Source: JBAWWY01 sp037144355
GTDB taxonomy: Bacteria > Bacillota > Clostridia > Peptostreptococcales > Anaerovoracaceae
Assembly: GCA_037144355.1 (NCBI GenBank)
Contig: JBAWWY010000032.1
Coordinates: 1-19,412 of the forward strand
Direction of reading: 5' to 3'
DNA length: 19,412 nt
In this document: positions 6,408-13,536 of the stretch, in pieces
How the letters are laid out: every line of letters starts with the position of its first letter
How positions within the stretch are numbered: the first letter of the stretch is position 1
Notes under the pieces: generated by a model
What the model saw: the letters and a program-made list of their open reading frames with translations, nothing else
What the model was told of the DNA's origin: nothing
Databases searched by the model: none
Made by a program: the position numbers and the translations under genes

Positions 6408-7934
6408 TTATTTATTATCCAATTTTTTAAATATTGCTTTATACTCGTTTATTGCGGCTTTTAGCTCAGCTTCTTTGTCACCGCTGATATCTCCAGTTGC
6501 TTTAATACTCTTTCCAACTTCAATATGGGAAACTTCCATGAAAGAGAACAAGCCTTTTTCAAATCTACGAATGTCATCAACGTCAATGTCTACAAGATAA
6601 TTGTTGATGGCTGCATAAATCATCATAACCTGGTTTTCAACCTTGACAGGTGAGTATTGACCCTGCTTTAAAAGCTCCATGAGTCTAGCTCCGTGATCCA
6701 ATTGACTTCTGGTATCCTTGTCGAGATCTGAACCAAATTGTGAGAAAGCTGCAAGCTCTCTATATTGAGCAAGTTCAAGCCTAACCTTCCCAGATACTTT
6801 TTTCATTGCTTTTATCTGAGCGGCGCCGCCTACTCTAGATACCGAAATACCAGAGTTTACAGCAGGTCTTTGACCTGAGTGGAAAAGCTCGCCTTCAAGG
6901 AATATTTGTCCATCTGTAATTGAAATTACATTTGTTGGGATATATGCGGAAACGTCTCCAGCTTGAGTTTCAATAATAGGCAAAGCCGTAATCGATCCTC
7001 CGCCAAGTGCGTCGCTTAGTCTTGCTGCTCTTTCAAGCAACCTGCTATGAAGATAGAAAACATCTCCTGGATAAGCTTCTCTTCCTGGTGGTCTCCTAAG
7101 CAAAAGGGACATTGCTCTGTAGGCAACCGCATGCTTGGATAAATCATCGTAGATTATCAAGACATCCTTGCCTTCATACATGAATTCTTCCGCCATGGCA
7201 CAACCCGCATAAGGAGCTATGTATTGGAGGGGGGCAACTTCACTTGCAGTTGCTGCGACAACAATGGTATAAGCCATTGCGCCTTTTTCTTCAAGAATCT
7301 GTACTATCTGTGCCACAGTTGATTTCTTTTGACCTATAGCAACATAAATGCAAATTACCTTTTCTTCTTTCTGGTTCAATATTGTATCTATTGCAATTGC
7401 TGTCTTCCCAGTCTGCCTGTCTCCAATGATAAGTTCTCTTTGTCCACGGCCGATTGGAATCATTGAGTCAATTGCTTTTATTCCAGTCTGCAAAGGCTTG
7501 GTTACGGATTTTCTCTGAAGAACACCCGGCGCGCCATATTCCACTGGCCTGAATTTTACAGTATTGATACTTCCTTTTCCATCTATTGGCTGCCCTAGTG
7601 CATTTACAACCCTGCCTATAAGCTGTTCGCCAACTGGAACTTCAACAACTCTTCCCGTTGGTCTTACTATGTCGCCTTCTCTAATTTCTGAACCAACACC
7701 TATGATTACCGCACCAACATTATCTTCTTCAAGGTTTAATGCCATACCATAGACTTCTCCTGGGAATTCTAAAAGTTCTCCAGCCATGCAATTAGCAAGT
7801 CCATATATTCTAGCAATCCCATCTCCTACCTGAAGCACTGTTCCGAAATCCGAAACTTGAACCTCGTTGGAATATTTTTGGATCTGTGCTTTTATAACCG
7901 CACCTATCTCATCCGGTCTCAAATTCATATACAT
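6408..7934 (-). CDS. atpA: F1-ATP synthase alpha subunit
   Basis: This is the non-catalytic nucleotide-binding subunit of the F1 hexamer, with 508 residues. The N-terminal beta-barrel is followed by Walker A GDRQTGKT at 171-178. Later come the DDLSKHAVAYR segment and the conserved SGISVSRVGGAAQ motif, then the C-terminal helical domain. Two starts are possible: ATG at 7934 (SD-like GAAGG 4 nt upstream) and ATG at 7928 (10 nt). The second gives MNLRPDEI, closer to the family's usual N-terminus. I give the longer form, and the difference is two residues. It lies 14 nt after atpH and 16 nt before atpG. Confidence 0.97.
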   Translation of the reverse strand: MYMNLRPDEIGAVIKAQIQKYSNEVQVSDFGTVLQVGDGIARIYGLANCMAGELLEFPGEVYGMALNLEEDNVGAVIIGVGSEIREGDIVRPTGRVVEVPVGEQLIGRVVNALGQPIDGKGSINTVKFRPVEYGAPGVLQRKSVTKPLQTGIKAIDSMIPIGRGQRELIIGDRQTGKTAIAIDTILNQKEEKVICIYVAIGQKKSTVAQIVQILEEKGAMAYTIVVAATASEVAPLQYIAPYAGCAMAEEFMYEGKDVLIIYDDLSKHAVAYRAMSLLLRRPPGREAYPGDVFYLHSRLLERAARLSDALGGGSITALPIIETQAGDVSAYIPTNVISITDGQIFLEGELFHSGQRPAVNSGISVSRVGGAAQIKAMKKVSGKVRLELAQYRELAAFSQFGSDLDKDTRSQLDHGARLMELLKQGQYSPVKVENQVMMIYAAINNYLVDIDVDDIRRFEKGLFSFMEVSHIEVGKSIKATGDISGDKEAELKAAINEYKAIFKKLDNK

Positions 7935-7948
7935 TACACCTTCTCTAT

Positions 7949-8503
7949 TTAATTTATTTTAACATCCATATGCATCAGGCTGTCCTTCAAATCCATAAGC
8001 CTCTTCTTGACACTTGCATCGATAACTTTTCCTTCGATAAGGATTTTAAACCCGCCGATGATTGTCTTGTCAATTTCGTTTTTCAGATTCACATGTTTGC
8101 CCAGCAATGTGCTGGCTTCAACTTCGATGGATGAAATCTCTTCGGCCGATAATTTCTCAACAGAAAATATTGTGCCATTGGAAACATTCTGACTTCTATC
8201 AATTAATTTATTAAAATAAGAGGCAATCTTTTTTATGTTTCTGCATCTTTTCTTATCAATTAAAACATAAATAAAATTCAAAAGCTCATCGCTGATTTTC
8301 CCACCAAAACAGTTTTTAACAACTTCTTTTTTTTCATCCTTTGGGATAGTAGGTGTGCTCAGAAACTCCAAAAACATAGGATTCTGCTCAAGACTTTTTA
8401 TTACAACATTAAAGTCCTCAGCAATTTCCTTGGTTCTTCCTATTTCCACTGAGACATCAAACAATGAAGCCCCATAGACAACATCTACTGTTAATTCTGC
8501 CAT
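7949..8503 (-). CDS. atpH: F1-ATP synthase delta subunit
   Basis: This 184-residue peripheral-stalk subunit links the top of F1 to subunit b (OSCP in mitochondria). The N-terminal six-helix domain starts with YGASLFDVSVEIGR. The C-terminal domain carries the diagnostic IDKTIIGGFKILIEGKVIDASVKKRL signature, here near residues 142-167. The ATG start has AGGAG 6 nt upstream, which lies inside the end of atpF. The two genes overlap by 13 nt, pointing to translational coupling. The length is normal. Confidence 0.95.
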   Translation of the reverse strand: MAELTVDVVYGASLFDVSVEIGRTKEIAEDFNVVIKSLEQNPMFLEFLSTPTIPKDEKKEVVKNCFGGKISDELLNFIYVLIDKKRCRNIKKIASYFNKLIDRSQNVSNGTIFSVEKLSAEEISSIEVEASTLLGKHVNLKNEIDKTIIGGFKILIEGKVIDASVKKRLMDLKDSLMHMDVKIN

Positions 8504-9000
8504 TTTGAACTCCTGGCATCCTCAATAACCTTGTTAACCAGGTTGTGATGCTCTTTTGTATTTAATTCTTTTTCGATTACTTTTTCAGCAGCAAAAATAG
8601 CAAGATCCGCAATTTGATCCTTAAGATCTCTAAGCGCCTGCTCCTTTTCCCTGTCAACGTCTTCTTCAGCCCGTCTCAATATTTCCGAAGATTTTCTATG
8701 AGCCTCGGCTATTATTTCATTTGATTGCGTTTCCGCCTTTACCATTGCCTGTTTTATCATTTCTCTTGCTTCCTCGGAAGCTCCAAAAATCTTGTCCTCG
8801 TATTGTTTCCTCAATTCCAATGCATCAAGTGTCTTTTGGCTTGCATCAGCTAAGGATTTCTCTATTCCGTCCCGTCTTTTCAACATAAAGTTTCTAACAG
8901 GCATAAATAGTATCTTCCTTAGGATAAGGAACAAAATGATTGTATTGATAATTTGGACAAAATAACTCCAGCCAAATCCGATTAAATCTGCATAACCCAA
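8491..9000 (-). CDS. atpF: F0-ATP synthase subunit b
   Basis: This is the membrane-anchored peripheral stalk, present as a dimer. From the TTG at 9000 it has 169 residues. One transmembrane helix (about residues 9-30, FGWSYFVQIINTIILFLILRK) is followed by a long charged helix rich in Glu, Lys and Ala that forms the right-handed coiled coil. A C-terminal delta-binding end follows. I prefer TTG at 9000 because AAAGGAG (9015-9009) lies 8 nt before it; an in-frame TTG at 9018 would swallow this ribosome site. It lies 34 nt after atpE and overlaps atpH by 13 nt. There is only one b gene, with no b' homologue. Confidence 0.95.
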   Translation of the reverse strand: MGYADLIGFGWSYFVQIINTIILFLILRKILFMPVRNFMLKRRDGIEKSLADASQKTLDALELRKQYEDKIFGASEEAREMIKQAMVKAETQSNEIIAEAHRKSSEILRRAEEDVDREKEQALRDLKDQIADLAIFAAEKVIEKELNTKEHHNLVNKVIEDARSSKWQN

Positions 9001-9015
9001 AACCTCTACTCCTTT
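9001..9015 (-). promoter_or_regulatory. Ribosome binding site deciding the TTG start of atpF
   Basis: AAAGGAG at 9015-9009 lies 8 nt upstream of TTG at 9000. The longer in-frame TTG candidate at 9018 has no comparable site upstream. Confidence 0.65.
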
Positions 9016-9034
9016 CAAGCATATTATTTTTTGA

Positions 9035-9304
9035 CTATCCTAGAAGCTTAACCAATGGATTTGCAAACAACAGAATTATAGCAACTATGAAAGCAAAAAT
9101 ACCAGTTGTTTCGGCTACTGCCACACCAACAAAGAATGTTCTCAAAACAACGGGCTCAGCTTCTGGCTGTCTTGCGATGCTTTCTATTGACTTACCAGCG
9201 GCAAAACCTACACCTGCTGCAACACCTGCCATAGCTACCATTGCTACTCCTGCTCCTAGAGCTGAAAAAGCTAGAACTAGAGCTAAACTTGAAATACCTT
9301 GCAT
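9035..9304 (-). CDS. atpE: F0-ATP synthase subunit c (rotor ring)
   Basis: This is the ion-carrying rotor subunit, an 89-residue hairpin of two membrane helices joined by the polar ARQPE loop (44-48). The ion-site carboxylate is Glu65 in VAVAETTGIF. The length and register match the Ilyobacter tartaricus Na+ ring (89 residues), so positions compare directly. V63, E65, a hydroxyl at 66 (Thr) and T67 are kept, but the sodium ligand Q32 is Val and the supporting Y70 is Phe. The E-T-T pattern points to Na+ binding, while the missing Q32 weakens it, so the coupling ion is uncertain. The ATG start has a full AAGGAGG 8 nt upstream, the best ribosome site in the operon, as fits the high copy number of c. 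Confidence 0.97.
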   Translation of the reverse strand: MQGISSLALVLAFSALGAGVAMVAMAGVAAGVGFAAGKSIESIARQPEAEPVVLRTFFVGVAVAETTGIFAFIVAIILLFANPLVKLLG

Positions 9305-9345
9305 AAAATTTTCCTCCTTGTTATTTTAATATTAATATTTTACTT

Positions 9346-10056
9346 CTAGTGCTCTTCTCCACCTTCAGAGCCCATGGCTATGAAAGTCATTGTTAGCATT
9401 GCGAAGATAAAAGCTTGTAGAACTCCTTCAAATACATCGAAAAATGCATTGAGGGGAATAGGAATTAAAAATCCAAATACAGATACTGGTAAACCCAGCA
9501 TTGCACTAAGTGAGTCCAATCCTGTATAAGCCAAAGTTAAAATTATAACTCCACCGGTTATATTGCCGAAAAGTCGGAAAGAAAGTGATATTGGGAATAC
9601 CAATTCACTGATAACATTCATTGGAAGCATTACAATGCTTGCCCCTGACAAATGTTTCAAATAACCTTTCAAGCCCTTCCTCTTCAAAGAGGTGACATGA
9701 ATTAGGAAAAATGTAATTGTACCAAGAGCGAATGTCGTATTGACATCCGATGTTATGGGTCTTATTCCCAGCAACCCCAAGAAATTTCCGAACAGGACAA
9801 ATATAAAAAGTGTTCCAATATATGGAGCAAATCCTATCATGCTTGGTCCCATTACTTTGTTCACTTGGCTATATGTAACATCAACAATAAGTTCGATCAA
9901 GTTTTGCATCTTGCCTGGCACCTTTTGAAAATTCCTGACAAAGACCAAAGAAAAGACTATCAGTATTGCCATTACGATCCACATGTGCACAACTGATTCA
10001 GTCAGTTTTATCCCATATGGGAGTTCAAGTAAGTACTTTGGGCCTAAATTATCCAA
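9346..10056 (-). CDS. atpB: F0-ATP synthase subunit a
   Basis: This is the membrane stator subunit that provides the ion half-channels, with 236 residues and about five membrane helices. The essential arginine is R161 in PISLSFRLFGNITGG, and the last helix pair contains FDVFEGVLQAFIFAMLTM. The start is TTG at 10056, with AAAGGAG about 10 nt upstream; no ATG lies nearby in frame. The N-terminus is short (about 25 residues before the first helix), as in many Firmicutes. It lies 63 nt after atpI and 41 nt before atpE. The C-terminus ends in a short acidic GSEGGEEH tail. Confidence 0.97.
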   Translation of the reverse strand: MDNLGPKYLLELPYGIKLTESVVHMWIVMAILIVFSLVFVRNFQKVPGKMQNLIELIVDVTYSQVNKVMGPSMIGFAPYIGTLFIFVLFGNFLGLLGIRPITSDVNTTFALGTITFFLIHVTSLKRKGLKGYLKHLSGASIVMLPMNVISELVFPISLSFRLFGNITGGVIILTLAYTGLDSLSAMLGLPVSVFGFLIPIPLNAFFDVFEGVLQAFIFAMLTMTFIAMGSEGGEEH

Positions 10057-10119
10057 GTTTATCTTTCTCCTTTATATTCAAATTACTTTCATGGTTCCAA
10101 TATACTATATCGGCAGGTT

Positions 10120-10500
10120 TTATCTTTTTATTGTAGCAGTTGCTAAAAATAGTGCAAAAAGATAGATTATCTGGGTTGCTATGGTTCCAAATGCAGCGGA
10201 TGTTCCAATAGTCAGTGAGATGCAAAATGCAATTCCAAAAATTGTGATTCTTGCGGGGTACCCCATTATAGTAGAATTCAAAATTCTATTATCTCTTCTT
10301 GCAATAGTTTTTTCAGTTGAAAACGAGAGCAAAAGCAAGTTTATTATTACTGCAATCGTTCCAAGGATAAGTCCATAGGTGAATGCTATTCCAAATTTAA
10401 AAGCAAAAAAAGAAAGCAATGAAATGCTGCAAACTAGAATCAACTGGTAGTTTATTATTAAATTTCGCAACTGTTTATTTTGACTATCTATATGCTCCAC
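10120..10500 (-). CDS. atpI: ATP synthase protein I (AtpI), c-ring assembly factor family
   Basis: This is a 126-residue integral membrane protein with four predicted hydrophobic segments (about 15-32, 35-60, 75-95 and 100-122). AtpI proteins assist c-ring assembly and are associated with Na+ F-ATPases in some bacteria. The sequence is poorly conserved, so the call rests on size, topology and position between atpZ and atpB. The GTG start at 10500 lacks a clear ribosome site. It is 14 nt after the atpZ stop, so translation is probably coupled. Confidence 0.82.
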   Translation of the reverse strand: MEHIDSQNKQLRNLIINYQLILVCSISLLSFFAFKFGIAFTYGLILGTIAVIINLLLLSFSTEKTIARRDNRILNSTIMGYPARITIFGIAFCISLTIGTSAAFGTIATQIIYLFALFLATATIKR

Positions 10501-10514
10501 CTAAAACAAAATAT

Positions 10515-10727
10515 TTATTTCAATACTCTCATAATCAAGGAATATGCGCTTTTAAATCCAATGGCAACTCCGAGCAATATTAGAATTATTGAAGCAATGC
10601 TTCCCGTCCCCAATTTATTATCTATGAAATTTCCAAGTATTGCTCCCAAAACTATTGGAATTGCAACAACAATTCCGATTTGAGAAATCAATGAGAATGC
10701 TTGTAGATAATCGAATTTTTTGTTCAT
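10515..10727 (-). CDS. atpZ: AtpZ family small membrane protein
   Basis: This is a 70-residue protein with two membrane helices (about 10-33 and 40-64) separated by a short NFIDNKLGTGS loop. That is the pattern of the AtpZ/ATPase_gene1 family (PF09527), found as the first gene of many Firmicute atp operons. AtpZ and AtpI have been linked to Mg2+/Ca2+ handling and synthase assembly. The ATG start follows a weak purine-rich site. It is the first gene after the operon promoter, with a leader of about 46 nt. Confidence 0.85.
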   Translation of the reverse strand: MNKKFDYLQAFSLISQIGIVVAIPIVLGAILGNFIDNKLGTGSIASIILILLGVAIGFKSAYSLIMRVLK

Positions 10728-10779
10728 TTATTTGCTTTCTCTTGACAATTAATATGCTTTCTTTTAAGAATTCGTTTTT

Positions 10780-10807
10780 ATTATAGACTTATCTCTCAAA
10801 AAGTAAA
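10780..10807 (-). promoter_or_regulatory. Promoter of the atp operon
   Basis: On the minus strand TTTACT (10807-10802), a 16-nt spacer and a perfect TATAAT (10785-10780) predict a start near 10773. The leader to the atpZ ATG is about 46 nt. No strong terminator separates it from wecB upstream, so some read-through is possible. Confidence 0.65.
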
Positions 10808-10863
10808 GGATATTTTTGGGAAATTACCCCTTGTATCAAGGTATATTGTATATATTTTGAATA

Positions 10864-11973
10864 TTATACAATTTCTCTTTTCAATATGTCTATTATCTTC
10901 CTGCAGGCAGTCCCATCTCCGTAAGGATTTACCGCATTTGCCATCCTCTTGTATTCCTCATTATCGGTGAGCAATTGATAGGTCAAATCGTAGATTTCCT
11001 GCCTCTCAACCCCCGCTAGTTTTACTGTCCCCGCTTCAATTGCTTCCGGTCTTTCGGTTTCTTTCCTAACAACCAAAACAGGAATTCCCATTGCTGGAGC
11101 TTCCTCCTGCATTCCACCGGAATCTGTGATAATTAGAAAGGAGCTTGCCATGAGTTTTACAAATGGCTGATACTGAAGTGGTTCTATTAGATGGACTCTT
11201 TTTTTTTCACTTAAAATCCTGTCGGAACATTCTCTGACTTTTGGATTCATATGAACCGGATAAATAATTTCAACATCTTCAAACTCCATAGCTATGTCTC
11301 TAACGGCGCTGAATATATTCTCCATATATTCTCCAAGATTTTCCCTTCTATGGCACGTTACAGTAATGATCCTCTTGTTTTTAAAGTCAATACTCTTGAG
11401 ACTTTCTTCTTGAAATTCGTATGGCTTGCTTGATACTTCCAACAGGGAATCTATTACAGTATTTCCGGTTATAAAAATCTTATCCCCCGATACTCCTTCC
11501 GCAAGAAGGTTGTTCTGATTTCTTCCCGTAGGCGCGAAGTGGTAATCTGCCAAATGGCAGGTTAAAACTCTATTCATTTCCTCTGGGTATGGAGAGTATT
11601 TATCATGTGTCCGAAGCCCAGCTTCCACATGCCCAATTTTAATCTTGTGATAAAACGCAGAAAGCGCCGTAGCAAAAGTCGTTGAAGTGTCTCCGTGCAC
11701 AAGTACGATATCAGGTTGCTCTTTTGATAAAACTTCCCCCATGCCAAGAAGAACATTTGAGGTTATTTCAGAAATGCTCTGGTTTGGCTTCATTATATTT
11801 AAATCATAATCTGGTACGAGGTCATATAGGGATAGTACTTGATCCAGCATCTCCCTATGTTGAGCTGTGACACAGAGAATGGATTCAATCCCTTCCTCTT
11901 CATTCAACATCTTTACCAATGGGGCCATTTTTATAGCCTCCGGCCTCGTTCCGAATACAGTCAATACCTTCAT
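10864..11973 (-). CDS. wecB: UDP-N-acetylglucosamine 2-epimerase (non-hydrolysing)
   Basis: This cytoplasmic enzyme interconverts UDP-GlcNAc and UDP-ManNAc, the ManNAc donor for teichoic-acid linkage units or other envelope polysaccharides. It has 369 residues in a GT-B fold. The N-terminal motif is GTRPEAIKMAPL (8-19). The residues equivalent to E. coli WecB D95, E117 and E131 fall at the same numbers here (VHGDT, HVEAGLRT, YPEEMNR), and the active-site His is at about 208 in TCHRREN. The C-terminal domain has TDSGGMQEEAP. The ATG has AGGAG 9 nt upstream. It begins 4 nt after the stop of the wecA-like gene, so the two are one unit. Confidence 0.96.
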   Translation of the reverse strand: MKVLTVFGTRPEAIKMAPLVKMLNEEEGIESILCVTAQHREMLDQVLSLYDLVPDYDLNIMKPNQSISEITSNVLLGMGEVLSKEQPDIVLVHGDTSTTFATALSAFYHKIKIGHVEAGLRTHDKYSPYPEEMNRVLTCHLADYHFAPTGRNQNNLLAEGVSGDKIFITGNTVIDSLLEVSSKPYEFQEESLKSIDFKNKRIITVTCHRRENLGEYMENIFSAVRDIAMEFEDVEIIYPVHMNPKVRECSDRILSEKKRVHLIEPLQYQPFVKLMASSFLIITDSGGMQEEAPAMGIPVLVVRKETERPEAIEAGTVKLAGVERQEIYDLTYQLLTDNEEYKRMANAVNPYGDGTACRKIIDILKREIV

Positions 11974-11977
11974 GTTG

Positions 11978-13030
11978 CTATTCTCCTATTTCTTCTTCTG
12001 AATTGAGAATCACCTTTTCTTCAATTTCTTCTTGCTCTTTTATAAATACATATATCAAGGTCATGGCTACAAGAGCCAGTATTCCAGCTTCCACCCAAAG
12101 CCTTCTCGTTATGAGAATGGCTGATACGCCCATTATGCCGCTTATTCCGTATAATGTTAGAACCGTTCGCTTTTGTCCAAGTCCAGCGGCCATAAGCCTG
12201 TGGTGCAAGTGCCCCTTGTCGGCTTCCATTATAGGCCTTCCATTTAGCAATCTTCTCAGAATAGCAAACGCTGTATCAAATATTGGCAAAGCCAAAACGA
12301 ACATGGGGACTACTGCAGCTATTAATGTTGCCCCTTTCATCGGTCCCATGACGGAAATTCCTGCAAGCATAAACCCCAGGAATAAGGATCCCCCATCTCC
12401 CATGAATATTTTCGCCGGATTGAAGTTGTATTTCAAAAATCCTAGTGAGGAACCAGCTATTGCCAAGGTAGCCAAGGCTATATCGGGTCTGTCAGAAAGA
12501 TACGCCGTATAAGCAATAGATACAGATGCTATGGATGCGATACCGGCGGCAAGTCCGTCAAGCCCATCGATAAGGTTGATTGTATTGGTTATTCCCACAA
12601 TCCATATGACAGTAATTATCAAGCTTAGCCACCATGGGAAGAAAAAGTACCCGCCTCCGAATGGGTTGCTTGCAAATGAAATTCTCACAGAAAACTGGAA
12701 GAGGATTATTGCACAAATTATTTGAAATACAAGTTTTACTTTGGCCGGCATTCCGACTATGTCATCTATTATTCCAACAACGAATATTATTGTTCCCCCC
12801 GCTATGACACCAAATAGCTGCCAGTTCAATGGCAGGAATGTAACCATGGAGATTACAGTACCAAGATAAATGGCAATTCCCCCGAATCTTGGCATGGCCG
12901 TCTTGTGCATTCTCCTATCATCAAGAGGAATATCCACGGCTCCAATCTTTGGTGCTATTTTAATTGCAAATGGTGTGACTATCAAGGCTATTGCCAAAGC
13001 CATTAGAAATATCAAAATATAATTATTCAT
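11978..13030 (-). CDS. wecA: Undecaprenyl-phosphate GlcNAc-1-phosphate transferase (WecA/TagO, MraY superfamily)
   Basis: This integral membrane enzyme transfers GlcNAc-1-phosphate from UDP-GlcNAc to undecaprenyl phosphate, the first step in teichoic-acid linkage or other lipid-linked polymers. It has 350 residues with about 10-11 hydrophobic segments. MraY-family motifs are visible: the Asp pair D89-D90 in GIIDDIVGMP, NLIDGLDGLAAG (152-163), MGDGGSLFLGF (210-220), and the cytoplasmic loop HLHHRL (274-279). The HLHH motif separates WecA/TagO from MraY. The tail is acidic and cytoplasmic. The ATG follows AAAGGA at 10 nt. Its pairing with wecB supports the GlcNAc-lipid role; WecA versus TagO cannot be resolved from sequence. 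Confidence 0.93.
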   Translation of the reverse strand: MNNYILIFLMALAIALIVTPFAIKIAPKIGAVDIPLDDRRMHKTAMPRFGGIAIYLGTVISMVTFLPLNWQLFGVIAGGTIIFVVGIIDDIVGMPAKVKLVFQIICAIILFQFSVRISFASNPFGGGYFFFPWWLSLIITVIWIVGITNTINLIDGLDGLAAGIASIASVSIAYTAYLSDRPDIALATLAIAGSSLGFLKYNFNPAKIFMGDGGSLFLGFMLAGISVMGPMKGATLIAAVVPMFVLALPIFDTAFAILRRLLNGRPIMEADKGHLHHRLMAAGLGQKRTVLTLYGISGIMGVSAILITRRLWVEAGILALVAMTLIYVFIKEQEEIEEKVILNSEEEIGE

Positions 13031-13068
13031 TTTCAGTCTGTCCTTTCAGCGCTGGTTGTTTTACAAAC

Positions 13069-13536
13069 TTATTCAGCTGGTTTTTCATAAACCAGGGTTT
13101 CCACTTTGAGCCCGGCTTCGTCAAGCAGCTCAAGGGCTAATTTATCCGGATATCCCTCTTTTATGACAATTCTATTGATTCCTGCATTGATAATCATTTT
13201 AGCACATATGACACAAGGCTGGTTTGTGCAATATAAGGTCCCGCCTGCGATGCTTTGCCCAAGATGTGCCGCTTGAATGATTGCATTTTGTTCGGCATGC
13301 AAGCCTCGGCAAAGCTCGTGACGTTCTCCCGAGGGAACTTTGAGTTGGTCCCTGAGACAGCCTCTTACTCCGCAATGGACAATTCCCGTTGGAACACCAT
13401 TATAGCCAGTGGCCATGATTCTATTATCTTTTACAATAACCGCTCCAACGCTTCTTCTAATGCAGGTTGATCTCTTTTCTGCAACTTCCGCCATCTCCAT
13501 GAAATACTCGTCCCAACTTGGTCTGCCCACTTGCAT
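13069..13536 (-). CDS. comEB: dCMP deaminase (ComEB-type)
   Basis: This zinc-dependent deaminase converts dCMP to dUMP, the substrate of thymidylate synthase. It has 155 residues from the ATG at 13536. Zinc and catalytic residues are H80-A-E82 (HAEQNAI) and P107-C108-X2-C111. A Cys/His-rich insert (HCGVRGC to HELC) resembles the second metal site of dCMP deaminases. The start codon shares one base with the metH stop (TAATG), with GAGG 5 nt upstream, giving translational coupling. A longer reading frame to 13662 overlaps the end of metH and lacks deaminase homology in the extra part. In Bacillus the orthologue lies in the comE operon. Here it sits between metH and wecA. Confidence 0.95.
   Translation of the reverse strand: MQVGRPSWDEYFMEMAEVAEKRSTCIRRSVGAVIVKDNRIMATGYNGVPTGIVHCGVRGCLRDQLKVPSGERHELCRGLHAEQNAIIQAAHLGQSIAGGTLYCTNQPCVICAKMIINAGINRIVIKEGYPDKLALELLDEAGLKVETLVYEKPAE

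Noticed and set aside
10742..10770. Plus-strand TTGACA at 10742-10747 in the wecB-atpZ gap.
   Set aside because: No -10-like hexamer lies at the right distance (TAAGAA only), and transcription would run antisense into wecB with no gene to serve.
10821..10850. Hairpin after wecB as an intrinsic terminator.
   Set aside because: The stem is only 5 bp (CCTTG/CAAGG) and no U-tract follows on the minus strand.
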